A stretch of DNA of 64,000 nt from Roseomonas gilardii subsp. gilardii (GTDB lineage Bacteria; Pseudomonadota; Alphaproteobacteria; Acetobacterales; Acetobacteraceae). The notes below the pieces were generated by a model that searched no databases, had not been told where the DNA came from, and saw nothing but the letters and a program-made list of their open reading frames with translations. Positions 18,390 through 28,084 of the stretch are shown here, one piece after another. The translations under genes were made by a program, and so were the position numbers. Location: positions 1,910,501 through 1,974,500 of the forward strand of contig NZ_CP095554.1 in assembly GCF_023078375.1 (NCBI RefSeq). Reading direction: 5' to 3'. Position 1 is the stretch's first letter; each line of letters begins with the position of its first letter.

Positions 18390-20126
18390 ATGGCTCAGAC
18401 CGGCACGATCCAGGACGGCACCGCGGGCACGACCGCGAAGAAGCCGACGGGGGTGGAGATCAGCAAGCTGGCGAGCCGTGGGCTGCGGGGCGGGGTGGCG
18501 GCCGAGCTGGCCAGTACCGAGACCCGTGGCGGCGTCAGCGAAGACAGTTTCAACCTGCTGAAATTCCATGGAACTTATGAACAGTTCGACCGTGACACCG
18601 CCACGCCGCGCAAGCAGGCGGGGCTGGACAAGGAATGGCAGTTCATGGTCCGCGTCCGGGCCCCGGCGGGGCTGCTGACGGCGGAGCAGTACCTCGCGCT
18701 GGACGGGCTGGCCGATCTCTATTCCAACGGCACCCTGCGTGTGACGACGCGGCAGGCTCTGCAATTCCACGGCGTGCTGCGGGAAAACCTGAAGCCGACC
18801 ATCGGCGCGATCAACCGCATGCTGTTGACCACCATGGCCGCCTGCGGCGACGTGGTGCGCAACGTCACCACCACCCCGGCGCCACGGCGGGACCCGATCC
18901 ACCGGCAACTGGTCGAGGATGCGCGGATGCTGTCCTCGGAGCTGCTGCCGCGGACCCGGGCGCATCACGAGATCTTCCTGGACGAGGAGCCGGTTTCCGC
19001 CGTGCCGGAGGAGGAGCCGCTCTATGGCGCCACCTACCTGCCCAGGAAGTTCAAGATCGGCCTCGCCCACCCGGCCGACAACACGGCGGATGTGCTGACC
19101 AACGACCTGGGCTTCATCGCCATCGAGGATGGGGCGGGCGGCATCGGCGCCTATCAGGTCTGCATCGGCGGCGGACTCGGCCTGACGCACAACCGGCCCG
19201 ACACGTTCCCCCGCCTGGCCACGCCGGTGACGGTGGTGCCGCGCGAGCGCCTGCTGCACGCCGCCGAGGCGGTGGTGCGCTTCCAGCGCGACCATGGCGA
19301 CCGCACCGACCGCCGCCGCGCCCGGCTGAAATACGTGATCGAGGATTACGGGCTGGACTGGGTACGGGAACAGCTCGCCCCCTATTTCGGCGGCGAACTG
19401 GCCGATCCCGGGCCGCTGCCGCGCCTGCGCCTGCCGGAGCTGCTGGGCTGGCACGAGCAGGGCGACGGGCGCTTCTGGCTGGGTGTGCCCGTTCCGTCCG
19501 GCCGTGTCGCCGACCAGGGACGGGTGCGGCTGCGCACGGCGCTGCGGGAGGTCGTGACGCGCTGGGGCGCCAACCCGGTGCTGACGCCGCAGCAGGACGT
19601 GATCCTGGCCGACCTGCCGGCCAATTCCCGCGAGGCGGTGGAATCGCTGCTGCGCGAGCATGGCGTGACCCTTACCGAATCGCTCTCGCCCCTGGCCCGC
19701 TGGGCCCTGGCCTGCCCGGCCCTGCCGACCTGCGGCCTGGCGCTGACCGAGGCGGAGCGGGTGCGCGACCCGCTGGTGGCGGAGATCGAGGCGGCGCTGG
19801 AGCGGCACGACCTGCTGGACGAGCGGATCAGCCTGCGCATCACCGGCTGCCCCAATGGCTGCGCCCGCCCCTATGCCGGGGATATCGGGCTGGTGGGCCG
19901 CGTGCCCGGGCATTTCGCCATCTTCGTGGGCGGCGATTTCGAGGGCACGCGCCTGTCCTTCAAGCTGCATGAGCGCGTGCCGCAGGGGCAGATCGCGGCG
20001 CGGCTCGAGCCGCTTTTCGCCGCCTTCGCCGGCGACCGGCGGGGCGAGGAGGGCTTCGGCGATTTCTGCCACCGCCTCGGCCCCGATGCGTTGCTGGCGC
20101 TGGGAGCAGAACCTGTCCCGGCCTGA
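18390..20126 (+). CDS. cysI: assimilatory sulfite reductase hemoprotein (CysI-type)
   Basis: Siroheme-[4Fe-4S] enzyme reducing sulfite to sulfide with six electrons. The cluster cysteines are seen in the two-part motif ALACPALPTCGLALTEAER and ITGCPNGCARPYAGDIG near residues 450-500, exactly as in CysI. Two ferredoxin-like half repeats are present, the first with VTTRQALQFHGV, the second with LTPQQDVILADL. The 578 residues match CysI (about 570). Nitrite reductase is an alternative, but the surrounding sulfate importer, cobA and cysK argue for sulfite. No flavoprotein partner CysJ is in the window. Confidence 0.9.
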   Translation: MAQTGTIQDGTAGTTAKKPTGVEISKLASRGLRGGVAAELASTETRGGVSEDSFNLLKFHGTYEQFDRDTATPRKQAGLDKEWQFMVRVRAPAGLLTAEQYLALDGLADLYSNGTLRVTTRQALQFHGVLRENLKPTIGAINRMLLTTMAACGDVVRNVTTTPAPRRDPIHRQLVEDARMLSSELLPRTRAHHEIFLDEEPVSAVPEEEPLYGATYLPRKFKIGLAHPADNTADVLTNDLGFIAIEDGAGGIGAYQVCIGGGLGLTHNRPDTFPRLATPVTVVPRERLLHAAEAVVRFQRDHGDRTDRRRARLKYVIEDYGLDWVREQLAPYFGGELADPGPLPRLRLPELLGWHEQGDGRFWLGVPVPSGRVADQGRVRLRTALREVVTRWGANPVLTPQQDVILADLPANSREAVESLLREHGVTLTESLSPLARWALACPALPTCGLALTEAERVRDPLVAEIEAALERHDLLDERISLRITGCPNGCARPYAGDIGLVGRVPGHFAIFVGGDFEGTRLSFKLHERVPQGQIAARLEPLFAAFAGDRRGEEGFGDFCHRLGPDALLALGAEPVPA

Positions 20127-20148
20127 TCCCCGCCCGGCCCCTGGCCCC

Positions 20149-20206
20149 GGCGTGTCCCACGCCGGGCATCATCCCCTTGGCGTGTCCCACGCCGGGCATC
20201 ATCCCC
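20149..20206 (+). repeat. two tandem 28-bp palindrome-containing units
   Basis: Two exact copies of GGCGTGTCCCACGCCGGGCA followed by TCATCCCC, 30 bp apart (20149-20176 and 20179-20206). Each holds the hairpin GGCGTG-TCC-CACGCC. They follow cysI by 22 bp and may act as a processing or attenuation element between cysI and the sulfate importer. Confidence 0.7.
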
Positions 20207-20216
20207 ATAGGCGCCC

Positions 20217-20246
20217 GCTCAACGAGACCTTGAACAGGAGTTGAGC
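20217..20246 (+). promoter_or_regulatory. hairpin upstream of the sulfate-binding gene
   Basis: Inverted repeat GCTCAAC / GTTGAGC with a 16-nt loop, 75 bp before the start codon. It is followed by a second small hairpin (CGAAGC / GCTTCG). It could be part of a leader RNA or an operator; nothing shows which. Confidence 0.3.
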
Positions 20247-20320
20247 GGACCCCGCTTGCCTTCGCCCCGCCGGACGAAGCATCGTGCGCTTCGGTCCGAG
20301 AGAAGATAAGGAGTCGTGCC

Positions 20321-21355
20321 TTGCTTCGCCTGAACCGACGCCATGTTCTCTCCGCCTCGCTCGCCGCCGGCCTGGGCGCCACGCCGCTGGCAGGCCGCCA
20401 GGCCGCGGCGCAGCAGGTGCCGCCGCTGCTGAATGTCAGCTACGACCCGACCCGCGAGCTCTATCGCGACTTCAACGCCGCCTTCATCGAGCATTGGGCG
20501 AAGGACCATGGCGGCCAGCGCCTGCAGATCCGCACATCCCATGGTGGCTCGGGCGCCCAGGCACGCTCGGTGATCGACGGCCAGCCGGCGGATGTGGTGA
20601 CGCTGGCCCTGGCCTATGACATCGATGCCATCGCCGAGCGCGGGCTGATCGCCAAGGACTGGATCACCCGCCTGCCGCACAACAGCGCACCCTATACCAG
20701 CACCATCGTGCTGCTGGTGCGGAAGGGGAATTCCAAGGCGATCCGGGACTGGGGCGACCTGGTCAAGGATGGCGTCTCCGTCATCACGCCGAACCCCAAG
20801 ACCTCCGGCGGGGCGCGCTGGAACTACCTCGCCGCCTGGGCCTGGGCGAAGCGCCAGCCGGGAGGATCGGACGCCACGGCGGAAGAGTTCGTGACGAAGC
20901 TGTTCCGCAACGTGCCGGTGCTGGACACCGGCGCGCGCGGATCCACCACCACCTTCGTCCAGCGTGACCAGGGCGACGTGCTGCTGGCCTGGGAGAACGA
21001 GGCGCATCTCGCCTTCAAGGAATTCGGCGCCGACAGGTTCGAGATCGTCTATCCCTCCCTCTCCATCCTGGCCGAGCCCTCGGTGGCGGTGGTGGACCAG
21101 GTGGTGGAGCGCAAGGGCACCCGCGCCGTGGCGGAAGCCTATCTGAGCTATCTCTATACGGAGGAGGGGCAGAAGATCGCCGCCCGCAACTTCTACCGGC
21201 CACGCGACGCGGCCGTGCTGGCCGCCGCCGGCAACACCTTCCCGAAGCTGGAGATGATCACCGTGGATGACAGCTTCGGCGGCTGGGCCGCGGCCCACAA
21301 GGCGCATTTCGCCGATGGCGGCTCCTTCGACCGGATCTACAAACCCGGGCGATGA
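20321..21355 (+). CDS. sbp: sulfate/thiosulfate-binding protein
   Basis: Periplasmic sulfate-binding protein, 344 residues, first gene of a four-gene importer. Leader [20 protein letters not shown] with cleavage near QAAAQQ. Family marks: [19 protein letters not shown] near the N-terminus, [16 protein letters not shown]-like [30 protein letters not shown] and NEAHLAF. The start is a TTG preceded by AAGGAG at proper distance. The stop overlaps cysT (ATGA). Sulfate versus thiosulfate preference cannot be read. Confidence 0.9.
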   Translation: MLRLNRRHVLSASLAAGLGATPLAGRQAAAQQVPPLLNVSYDPTRELYRDFNAAFIEHWAKDHGGQRLQIRTSHGGSGAQARSVIDGQPADVVTLALAYDIDAIAERGLIAKDWITRLPHNSAPYTSTIVLLVRKGNSKAIRDWGDLVKDGVSVITPNPKTSGGARWNYLAAWAWAKRQPGGSDATAEEFVTKLFRNVPVLDTGARGSTTTFVQRDQGDVLLAWENEAHLAFKEFGADRFEIVYPSLSILAEPSVAVVDQVVERKGTRAVAEAYLSYLYTEEGQKIAARNFYRPRDAAVLAAAGNTFPKLEMITVDDSFGGWAAAHKAHFADGGSFDRIYKPGR

Positions 21356-22191
21356 CGGCCGCCGGGATACGCCCGTCGCACCGTGACCCGGTGGCCGGCT
21401 TCGGCCTGGCCCTGGGTGTCACCCTGTTCTGGCTCACGGCCATCGTGCTCGTGCCGCTGCTGGCACTGGTGCTGCGGCCCTGGGAACTCGGCCTGTCCGG
21501 CGTGCTGTCCTCGCTGGCCGAGCCGCGCGTGCTGGCCGCGCTGCGGCTGAGCTTCGGTGCCGCCTTCCTGTCGGCGCTCGTCGACGTGCCGCTGGGCCTG
21601 CTGCTGGCCTGGGTCCTGGTGCGCTACCAGTTTCCCGGACGGCGGCTGATGGATGCGGTGGTGGACCTGCCCTTCGCCCTGCCCACCGCCGTGGCGGGGC
21701 TGGCGCTGACCGCGCTCTTCGCCACCAATGGCTGGCTGGGCAAGCCGCTGGCGGTACTGGGCATCAAGGTCGCCTTCACGCCGCTGGGCGTGATCGTCGC
21801 CATGGCCTTCGTCGGCCTGCCCTTCGTGGTACGCACGGTGGAGCCGGTGCTGCGCGACCTGTCGCTGGAGGCCGAGGAGGCGGCGGCCACGCTCGGCGCC
21901 TCCCGCCCGCAGGTGCTGCGCCGCGTGGTGCTGCCCGCCCTGGCGCCCGCCCTTCTGACCGGCTTCGGCCTGTCCCTGGCGCGGGCCGTGGGCGAATATG
22001 GCAGCGTGATCTTCATCGCCGGCAACATGCCGATGGTAAGCGAGATCGCCCCGCTGCTGATCGTCATCCGGCTGGAACAGTTCGACTATGCCGGGGCGGC
22101 CGCGATCGGGCTGGCCATGCTGCTGATCTCCTTCGCCGTGCTGCTTTGCCTGAACCTCGCGCAGCGCTGGCTGCGCAGGGGCCGCCGCTGA
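21352..22191 (+). CDS. cysT: sulfate ABC permease CysT
   Basis: Inner-membrane permease of the sulfate importer, 279 residues with about six helices. Typical segments: [18 protein letters not shown], the EAA loop [20 protein letters not shown], and [15 protein letters not shown]. It is translationally coupled to the binding-protein gene by a 4-bp overlap and pairs with CysW downstream. Confidence 0.92.
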   Translation: MTAAGIRPSHRDPVAGFGLALGVTLFWLTAIVLVPLLALVLRPWELGLSGVLSSLAEPRVLAALRLSFGAAFLSALVDVPLGLLLAWVLVRYQFPGRRLMDAVVDLPFALPTAVAGLALTALFATNGWLGKPLAVLGIKVAFTPLGVIVAMAFVGLPFVVRTVEPVLRDLSLEAEEAAATLGASRPQVLRRVVLPALAPALLTGFGLSLARAVGEYGSVIFIAGNMPMVSEIAPLLIVIRLEQFDYAGAAAIGLAMLLISFAVLLCLNLAQRWLRRGRR

Positions 22192-22276
22192 GCCGCCCGG
22201 CCCCGTTCCAGCCCCCGGTCAAGCCCCCGGTTTCGGCCCCGGCTGGGGAGGGCACCCGGCGGCGGAGGATCCGCGG

Positions 22277-23083
22277 GTGATGCGGGTGCTGCTGCTGCTG
22301 CTGGCGGTGCTCGCTCTGGGCCTGTTCCTCCTCCTGCCGACCGTGGCCGTCTTCGCCGAGGCCAGCCGGCGCGGCTGGCCACCGGTTGCCGCGGCGCTGT
22401 CCGATCCGGACACGCTGTCCGCGATGCGCCTCACCCTGCTGGTGGCGGCGATCGCGGTGCCGGTGAACACGCTGGGCGGGGTGGCGGCCTCCTGGTGCAT
22501 CGCCAAGTTCGACTTCGCCGGCAAGCGCCTGCTCACCACGCTGATCGAGCTGCCCTTCTCGGTCTCGCCGGTGATCTCGGGCCTGGTCTGGGTGCTGCTC
22601 TTCGGCGCCCAGGGCTGGTTCGGCCCCTGGCTGCAGGCGCATGGCGTCCAGATCATCTTCGCCCTGCCGGGGCTGGTGCTGGCGACGGTCTTCGTCACCT
22701 TTCCCTTCGTGGCCCGCACGCTGATCCCGCTGATGCAGGAACAGGGGCGGGAGGCGGAGGAGACCGCGGCCACGCTGGGGGCCACCGGCTGGCAGACCTT
22801 CTGGCGTGTCACGCTGCCCGACGTGAAATGGGCGCTGCTGGCCGGCGTCCTGCTCTGCAATGCCCGCGCCATGGGGGAGTTCGGCGCCGTGGCCGTGGTG
22901 TCCGGCCATATCCGGGGGGAGACCAACACGCTGCCGCTGCATGTCGAGATCCTCTACAACGAGTACCAGTTCGTCGGCGCCTTCGCCGTGGCGGCGCTGC
23001 TGGCCTCGCTGGCCCTCGTTACCCTCTGCGCCAAGATCGTGCTGGAACGTCTGTCCGGCCGCAGGGCTTTGCTGGAGCATTGA
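22277..23083 (+). CDS. cysW: sulfate ABC permease CysW
   Basis: Second sulfate permease, 268 residues. It shows [20 protein letters not shown], the EAA loop [20 protein letters not shown] and [20 protein letters not shown], the last being a CysW hallmark. The start is GTG 22277 or the adjacent ATG 22280; GGAGG lies at 22264-22268. An 85-bp GC-rich gap separates it from cysT. Confidence 0.92.
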   Translation: MMRVLLLLLAVLALGLFLLLPTVAVFAEASRRGWPPVAAALSDPDTLSAMRLTLLVAAIAVPVNTLGGVAASWCIAKFDFAGKRLLTTLIELPFSVSPVISGLVWVLLFGAQGWFGPWLQAHGVQIIFALPGLVLATVFVTFPFVARTLIPLMQEQGREAEETAATLGATGWQTFWRVTLPDVKWALLAGVLLCNARAMGEFGAVAVVSGHIRGETNTLPLHVEILYNEYQFVGAFAVAALLASLALVTLCAKIVLERLSGRRALLEH

Positions 23084-23156
23084 ATGTGACGATGACCCCC
23101 GGGCGTGCCGGTCTGCCGCCTTCCGGCGCGCTGCCTTGCGAAGGGATGATGCGGGG

Positions 23157-24203
23157 ATGAGCGTCGAGGTCCTGGGCATCTCCCGCAGCTTCCAGCCCGG
23201 CCTGCTGGCGCTGGATTCCGTGGAACTCGCTGTCGGCGATGGCGAGTTCGTGGCCCTGCTGGGGCCCTCCGGCTCCGGCAAGACCACGCTGCTGCGCATC
23301 CTGGCCGGGCTGGACTTTCCGGATGCCGGGCAGGTGCGGATCGACGGCCGGGACGTCGCCGCGCTGCCGGCGCGGCTGCGCGGCATCGGCTTTGTGCCGC
23401 AGAACTACGCCCTGTTCCGGCACATGAGCGTCTTCGAGAATGTCGCCTTCGGTCTGCGCGTGCGTCCGCGCGCCGCGCGGCCGCCCGAGCGCGAGATCGG
23501 CGAGCGTGTGCGGCGCCTGCTGTCCCTGGTGCAGATCGCCGAGCTGGAGCGCCGCTACCCCGACCAGATCTCCGGCGGGCAGAGGCAGCGCGTGGCGCTG
23601 GCCCGGGCGCTCGCGATCGAGCCCGCGCTGCTGCTGCTGGACGAACCCTTCTCGGCGCTGGACGCGCAGGTGCGCAAGAACCTGCGCGGCTGGCTGCGCG
23701 ACCTGCACGAGAAGCTCGGCCTGACCAGCGTCTTCGTCACGCATGACCAGGAGGAGGCGATGGAGATCGCCGACCGGGTGGCGGTGCTGCGCGCCGGGCG
23801 GATCGAGCAGTTCGACACCCCCACCGCCATCCTGGCACGCCCGGCCAGTGCCTTCGTGGCGGGTTTCCTGGGGGAGGCGAACCGGCTCGATTGCACCGTC
23901 CGGGATGGGCGGGCGCATTTCGGAGCGCTGCCCCTGCCGCCGGTCGCGGTGGCACTGCCGGACGGCCCGGCCCTGGCCTTCCTGCGCGCCCATGACCTCC
24001 TCGCGAGCCCGGGGGAAGGACCCTGGGCAGTGCGCCAGGCCCGGCAGGACCCGCGCGGCCTGCGCCTCCAGGTCTCGGCGGGCGGCGACGGGCCGGTGCT
24101 CGATGTCCTGCCCGAGCCGGACTGGCGGGAGGCGCGGCGGGGGGATTCCTGTACGCTCCGCCTGCTCTCGGCCTCGGTCTTTCCCCGCGGTGCGATGGAC
24201 TGA
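23157..24203 (+). CDS. cysA: sulfate ABC ATPase CysA
   Basis: ATPase of the sulfate importer, 348 residues. Walker [16 protein letters not shown]-loop [20 protein letters not shown], signature [15 protein letters not shown], Walker [13 protein letters not shown] and H-loop [12 protein letters not shown] are intact. The C-terminal part (about 240-348) is the regulatory TOBE-like region with [10 protein letters not shown]. The start ATG at 23157 is preceded by GCGGGG. It converges on cbpM, 6 bp apart. Confidence 0.92.
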   Translation: MSVEVLGISRSFQPGLLALDSVELAVGDGEFVALLGPSGSGKTTLLRILAGLDFPDAGQVRIDGRDVAALPARLRGIGFVPQNYALFRHMSVFENVAFGLRVRPRAARPPEREIGERVRRLLSLVQIAELERRYPDQISGGQRQRVALARALAIEPALLLLDEPFSALDAQVRKNLRGWLRDLHEKLGLTSVFVTHDQEEAMEIADRVAVLRAGRIEQFDTPTAILARPASAFVAGFLGEANRLDCTVRDGRAHFGALPLPPVAVALPDGPALAFLRAHDLLASPGEGPWAVRQARQDPRGLRLQVSAGGDGPVLDVLPEPDWREARRGDSCTLRLLSASVFPRGAMD

Positions 24204-24209
24204 CGGTCC

Positions 24210-24536
24210 TTAGCGGCCTGCCCCCAGGTGGCTCAGGAGGTCGCGCACCCGGTCCTCGGGCCCGGCGGCGTCCAGCATCTCGCAGAGGCGGCGCATGTGG
24301 CGGCGGGTGGCATGGAGCTGGTCGAGCAGCGAGAGCACCACGGGCATCGCCGTTTCCCCGACCTCGAGCTGATCGCGCAGTTCCAGGATCAGGCGCAGCC
24401 GGGCGAGGTCGATCTCCTCGAACACGGTCTCCTCGCCGCGCCGGACAGGACGCACCCAGTCCTGCGCGATCCAGCTCCGCAGCGTCTGCTCGTCCAGGCC
24501 CCGGACCTGCTGCAGCACGGTGGTGACGGTGATCAT
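24210..24536 (-). CDS. cbpM: chaperone modulator CbpM
   Basis: MerR-like modulator of the DnaJ-type co-chaperone CbpA, 108 residues. The fold is a short HTH-like part (LDEQTLRSWIAQDWVRPVRR then EEIDLARLRLILELRDQLEV) followed by a helical tail (MPVVLSLLDQLHATRRHMRRL). In E. coli CbpM binds the CbpA J-domain and inhibits it. The start overlaps the cbpA stop by 4 bp, so both are made together. Confidence 0.85.
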   Translation of the reverse strand: MITVTTVLQQVRGLDEQTLRSWIAQDWVRPVRRGEETVFEEIDLARLRLILELRDQLEVGETAMPVVLSLLDQLHATRRHMRRLCEMLDAAGPEDRVRDLLSHLGAGR

Positions 24537-25543
24537 GCCTGCCTCCTCATCTCCTGGCGGGCTTCGTCGCCGCTCTTGTCCTTCGCCCAGTCGCGCAGGA
24601 ATTCCTCGATCCGGTCATCCACCGGCCCCAGCACCAGCCGCAGCGTGACATAGAGGTCGCCGGCAGGCTGGCCGCCATGCTCGGCCACGCCGCGCCCGCG
24701 CAGCCGCAGACGGGTGCCGGCGTCGGAACGCGGCGGCACGGTGAGCGTCACCTCGCCGCGCGGCGTCGGCACGGCCACCCGCCCGCCCAGGATCGCCTCG
24801 GCGAAGGTGACGGGCAGGTCCATCTCCAGGTCGCGGCCCTGGCGCCGGTAGAGCGGATGGGGCCGGACCGCGATCTCGATCAGGGCGTCGCCATCGGGGC
24901 CGCCGTTGCGCCCGGGCTGGCCCTTGCCGCGCAGGCGCAGCACCTGCCCGTCCTCCAGCCCCGGCGGGATGCGGACATCCAGCGTCCCGCCTTCGGGCAG
25001 GGTCAGGCGCTGGGTCGCGCCGTTCACCACGTCGAGGAAGGGGACCTCCAGATGGTAGCGGTTGTCCTGGCCCTTGCGCGGGCGGGACGTGCCGCCGGCT
25101 TCGCCGCCCCTCTGGCGGAAGAACTGGCCGAAGATGTCGCCCAGATCCTCCGGGTCGATCTGCCCCTCGAAACCGTCCGGGCCGAAGCCTTCGCCGCTCC
25201 CGAAGCCGGAGGCACCGAAGCCTTCCCTTCCCCCGCCGGCCCTCGCCCCGGCGCGGTAGCGGCCGGCGCCGGGAGCATCGGCATAGTCGCGCCAGTACTG
25301 GCGCGGCGGGACCTCCTGGCCGGTGGCGTCAATCTCGCCGCGGTCGAAGCGGGCCCGTTTCTCCGGATCGGAGAGCAGGTCATGGGCGGCGTTGGCCGCC
25401 TTGAAGCGCTCCTCCGCCACCGTGTCGCCGGGGTTGAGGTCGGGGTGGTGCTTCTTGGCGATGGCGCGGAAGGCTTTGCGGATCTCGTCCGGACTGGCCT
25501 GCCGGCCGACGCCGAGAATCGAGTAGGGATCGTCTTTGGCCAT
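24533..25543 (-). CDS. cbpA: DnaJ-class co-chaperone CbpA
   Basis: Hsp40 co-chaperone, 336 residues. The J-domain (1-70) has YSILGVGRQASPDEIRKAFR and the essential HPD (KKHHPDLNPGD) near residues 33-35. A Gly/Phe-rich linker (about 95-150) follows, then two C-terminal beta-sandwich client-binding domains (VNGATQRLTLPEGGTLDVRI and LGGRVAVPTPRGEVTLTV). There is no zinc-finger region, which separates it from DnaJ itself. The ATG at 25543 starts the J-domain; the frame is open upstream. Partner gene cbpM overlaps its 3' end. Confidence 0.9.
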   Translation of the reverse strand: MAKDDPYSILGVGRQASPDEIRKAFRAIAKKHHPDLNPGDTVAEERFKAANAAHDLLSDPEKRARFDRGEIDATGQEVPPRQYWRDYADAPGAGRYRAGARAGGGREGFGASGFGSGEGFGPDGFEGQIDPEDLGDIFGQFFRQRGGEAGGTSRPRKGQDNRYHLEVPFLDVVNGATQRLTLPEGGTLDVRIPPGLEDGQVLRLRGKGQPGRNGGPDGDALIEIAVRPHPLYRRQGRDLEMDLPVTFAEAILGGRVAVPTPRGEVTLTVPPRSDAGTRLRLRGRGVAEHGGQPAGDLYVTLRLVLGPVDDRIEEFLRDWAKDKSGDEARQEMRRQA

Positions 25544-25784
25544 GGCGAGGAGTGTAACGCAACTGCCGGGTGATCGTCGCGCCCCTGCCTGGCCCCGGGG
25601 GAGAGGCTCCGCCTTCGCCCCGGGCCACAGCCGCAACGCCGAAGCCGCGACGGGCGGGCATGATGCAACCCGGCGCGGGCTGTGGCGTCCTGTGCCCGGA
25701 GGCCATCGCGCCCGCAACAAGCGCCGTTTGCCACTGGCGGGGCCGGGGCAGGCTTCCTCCGGGAGGCCGCATCCGGGAGACCGC

Positions 25785-26312
25785 ATGAGATATCTCGCCA
25801 TTCTGGCCTGGATGCCGTTGCTGGGTGGCTGCGGCTATGAGGCGTCGCGCCTGGCGCATCAGGCGCAGATCAACCTGATCGGGATGACCGCGCAGGACCT
25901 GCAGACCTGCGCCGGCATTCCCGATAAGACCCAGCGCCTGGACGAGCGGAACGAGCTCTACGCCTATCATCTGCGGAACGCCTCGGGCGGGGAGATCAGC
26001 ACCACCCTGCCGATCATCGGCGGCGGCGTGACGATCGGCTCCAGCGGCACCTTCTGCACCGCCAATTTCCGCCTGACCGATGGACGTGTCTCCGCGCTCG
26101 TCTATGCCGGGGACACTGATCGCGGGGTGGGGACGGACGGGGTCTGCGCGCCCATCATCCGCGGCTGCCTGCGGCAGCCGATGCCGAGCATGCGCCCGCT
26201 CGACCGGGACAGCATCGCGGCCAGTTCAGCCTATCACGCGCCGCCGGTGCCGCCGGTGCCGGTGGGCGCGGCTCCGGTGCCCGGCCTGAGCATGGCGCCG
26301 ATCGGCCGCTGA
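25785..26312 (+). CDS. lipoprotein of unknown function
   Basis: A 175-residue lipoprotein: signal peptide MRYLAILAWMPLLGGCGYEA with lipobox LGGC, so Cys16 would be acylated. The mature domain holds a segment MTAQDLQTCAGIPDKTQRLD resembling the start of small SmpA/OmlA-like outer-membrane lipoproteins, plus further cysteines. The tail is Pro/Val-rich. GGGAGA precedes the ATG at 25785. Its 3' end overlaps the convergent glycosyltransferase gene by 79 bp, so one of the two C-termini may be readthrough. Confidence 0.72.
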   Translation: MRYLAILAWMPLLGGCGYEASRLAHQAQINLIGMTAQDLQTCAGIPDKTQRLDERNELYAYHLRNASGGEISTTLPIIGGGVTIGSSGTFCTANFRLTDGRVSALVYAGDTDRGVGTDGVCAPIIRGCLRQPMPSMRPLDRDSIAASSAYHAPPVPPVPVGAAPVPGLSMAPIGR

Positions 26313-27136
26313 ACCAGCGCGGCGCGTGCGGCGGAAGCGGGGCGGGACTGGCGCTCCGGCACGGGGTGTGGAGCGCCGTCGCCGGCCTCCAGCCGGGCGC
26401 GGAGGTTGGACAGGATGGGGTAGAGGGCCGCCATCAGGGCGATCAGGAAGCCCCAGCCGCCCTCGCGGTAGCCGCGGCGGGACAGGTAGCATTTCAGGAA
26501 GCGGCGCAGGCCCCGGAAACTGTCCGAGGCGAGCGAGGGAAGGGGAGTGCGGCTCTCGCGCAGATCCTCCGCCCGCAGGCGGGTGTAGCGGTCCAGACGC
26601 GCCAGCATGTCGGAGATGTCGCTGTCGAGCTGGTGCTGCAGGGCATGCCCCAGGGTCGGCCCCTGCCGCCCGGCCAGGCGCGCCGTGGGATGGACGCGCT
26701 GGTCCTGCCAGGTCTTGGCACCGCGGCGGTAGAGGCGTCCGACGGCGCTGGTGCCGAAGGAGCCGCCCCAGCCATGGCGCACCAGATGCGTGCCGATATG
26801 GTTGTCCACGGGGATGAGGAACCAGTCCGCCGCCGGGTCGCTGGCGAGGAGGCCGCGGATCTCCCTGGCCAAGGCGGGGGTGACGCCCTCGTCGGCATCG
26901 ATCTCGAGCACCCAGTCGCCGGTGCAGGCATCCTGGGCGGCGGCGCGACGCTGGCCCTCCAGCGGGAAGGCGCCGCACACGACACGGTCGGCCATGGTCC
27001 GTGCGATCTCCGCCGAGGCATCGGTGCACCGGTCCAGCAGCACCACGATCTCGTCGGCGAAGCGCAGCCGCTCCAGGCAGGCTGGCAGACGCTCGGCCTC
27101 GTTATGGGCGCAGACGAAGGCCGAGAGGCGGGCCAT
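26234..27136 (-). CDS. GT2 glycosyltransferase (WaaE/KdtX-like)
   Basis: Family-2 glycosyltransferase of 300 residues with a GT-A fold: SAFVCAHNEAERLPACLERL, DEIVVLLDRCTD, and the metal-binding acidic motif in WVLEIDADEGVTPALA. The sequence resembles LPS-core glucosyltransferases of the WaaE/KdtX type, where a short amphipathic C-terminal region sits at the membrane. The acceptor is unknown; a role in surface polysaccharide is likely. The ATG at 27136 begins the domain. The Pro/Gly-rich tail overlaps the end of the lipoprotein gene. Confidence 0.82.
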   Translation of the reverse strand: MARLSAFVCAHNEAERLPACLERLRFADEIVVLLDRCTDASAEIARTMADRVVCGAFPLEGQRRAAAQDACTGDWVLEIDADEGVTPALAREIRGLLASDPAADWFLIPVDNHIGTHLVRHGWGGSFGTSAVGRLYRRGAKTWQDQRVHPTARLAGRQGPTLGHALQHQLDSDISDMLARLDRYTRLRAEDLRESRTPLPSLASDSFRGLRRFLKCYLSRRGYREGGWGFLIALMAALYPILSNLRARLEAGDGAPHPVPERQSRPASAARAALVQRPIGAMLRPGTGAAPTGTGGTGGA

Positions 27137-27265
27137 GGGGAACCCTCGCGAGATATCGGGAGCGGCCTGTTGCCCGGCCCGGGGCAGCGCCACCGGACCC
27201 GCACGGGGCCCCGGCAACATAGCGTCACAATACTCAAGAAAAGGTGATAGCGGAAGCTTTTTTTG

Positions 27266-28084
27266 TCACGATGGCGTTCCGTGCGCTGATCCCGGAAAAA
27301 TCTCACCCGTGGCCATGACGGCGAATGGGGCGGCGTCGGCGAAGCCGGACTCGAGCGCCCGGCTGAAGGACAGCCATTGCAGTCCCGGCAGGCGCAGCAG
27401 CCAGTCCAGATGGGTCCAGCTTTCCTCATCCTGGACCAGGTGATGCGTCAGCACGCCGATCGGCTGCCGGAACCGGCCGGCGCGGCGGCGCGCGCGCAGC
27501 GCCTGGCGCAACTGCCGTGCCAGGACCGCGCGCGGACGGGCACGGGGGCCGCCTTTCCAGCGCAGCAGGTCGAGATGCACGTCGAGGCGCCGCAGCCCCT
27601 GTTCGATCGCGGGAGGGCCGCCATGCGCGGAGAGGCTGGTGAAGCCCTGTTCGCGCAGCAGGGCGGGCAGGGCGGGATGCAGGGCGTTCCAGGGCGGCAC
27701 GAAGGCGGGCGGCGCCGCCGGAAAGGCGTCGCGGAAGCGGGCCGTGCCCGCGGCCAGCAGGGGGCGGATCGTGGCGGCGGTGTTGTCCGGCGCGAACTCA
27801 CCGCTGGGCTCGCCAGCGGCGCGGCGGTTGCGGTGATCCGCCCCGTGCTGCAAGGCGGTGACGCCGGCCTCGGCGCGAAGCCGGCGGGCGAGGGTTCCGA
27901 GCGGGCCATCCGGGATGGCGGCGATGGCGCAGGGCACGCCATGCACGGCGCAGAGCGCCAGCAGCCGGTCCAGCGCGGCGCCGGGCTGCCGCGCATCATC
28001 GTCGCGCAGCCAGAGGCGCGGCCGGTGGCCCAGGGCCTGCCAGCGCGACAACTCCCAGCGGAGCGGCCAGGACCGGGGATTCAT
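27266..28084 (-). CDS. polysaccharide deacetylase-like (NodB-fold) protein
   Basis: A 272-residue protein with the NodB-like carbohydrate esterase layout: a first motif with consecutive aspartates (RLWLRDDDARQ), a histidine motif in LQHGADHRNR that would supply the metal ligands, and FVPPWNALHPAL. No signal peptide is visible, so it may act in the cytoplasm on a small sugar. Its start overlaps the anmK stop by 4 bp, pointing to joint work on peptidoglycan-derived or other N-acetyl sugars (inference). An AT-rich 129-bp gap with a T7 run separates it from the GT2 gene. Confidence 0.75.
   Translation of the reverse strand: MNPRSWPLRWELSRWQALGHRPRLWLRDDDARQPGAALDRLLALCAVHGVPCAIAAIPDGPLGTLARRLRAEAGVTALQHGADHRNRRAAGEPSGEFAPDNTAATIRPLLAAGTARFRDAFPAAPPAFVPPWNALHPALPALLREQGFTSLSAHGGPPAIEQGLRRLDVHLDLLRWKGGPRARPRAVLARQLRQALRARRRAGRFRQPIGVLTHHLVQDEESWTHLDWLLRLPGLQWLSFSRALESGFADAAPFAVMATGEIFPGSAHGTPS

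Noticed and set aside
18390-20126. Ferredoxin-nitrite reductase instead of sulfite reductase
   Set aside because: Same fold and cluster motif, but the cobA, sulfate importer and cysK context favours sulfite; residual doubt is noted in the entry.
20127-20320. SAM-type riboswitch before the sulfate-binding gene
   Set aside because: The dyads do not show the conserved cores of SAM-I, SAM-II or SAM/SAH riboswitches that I know.
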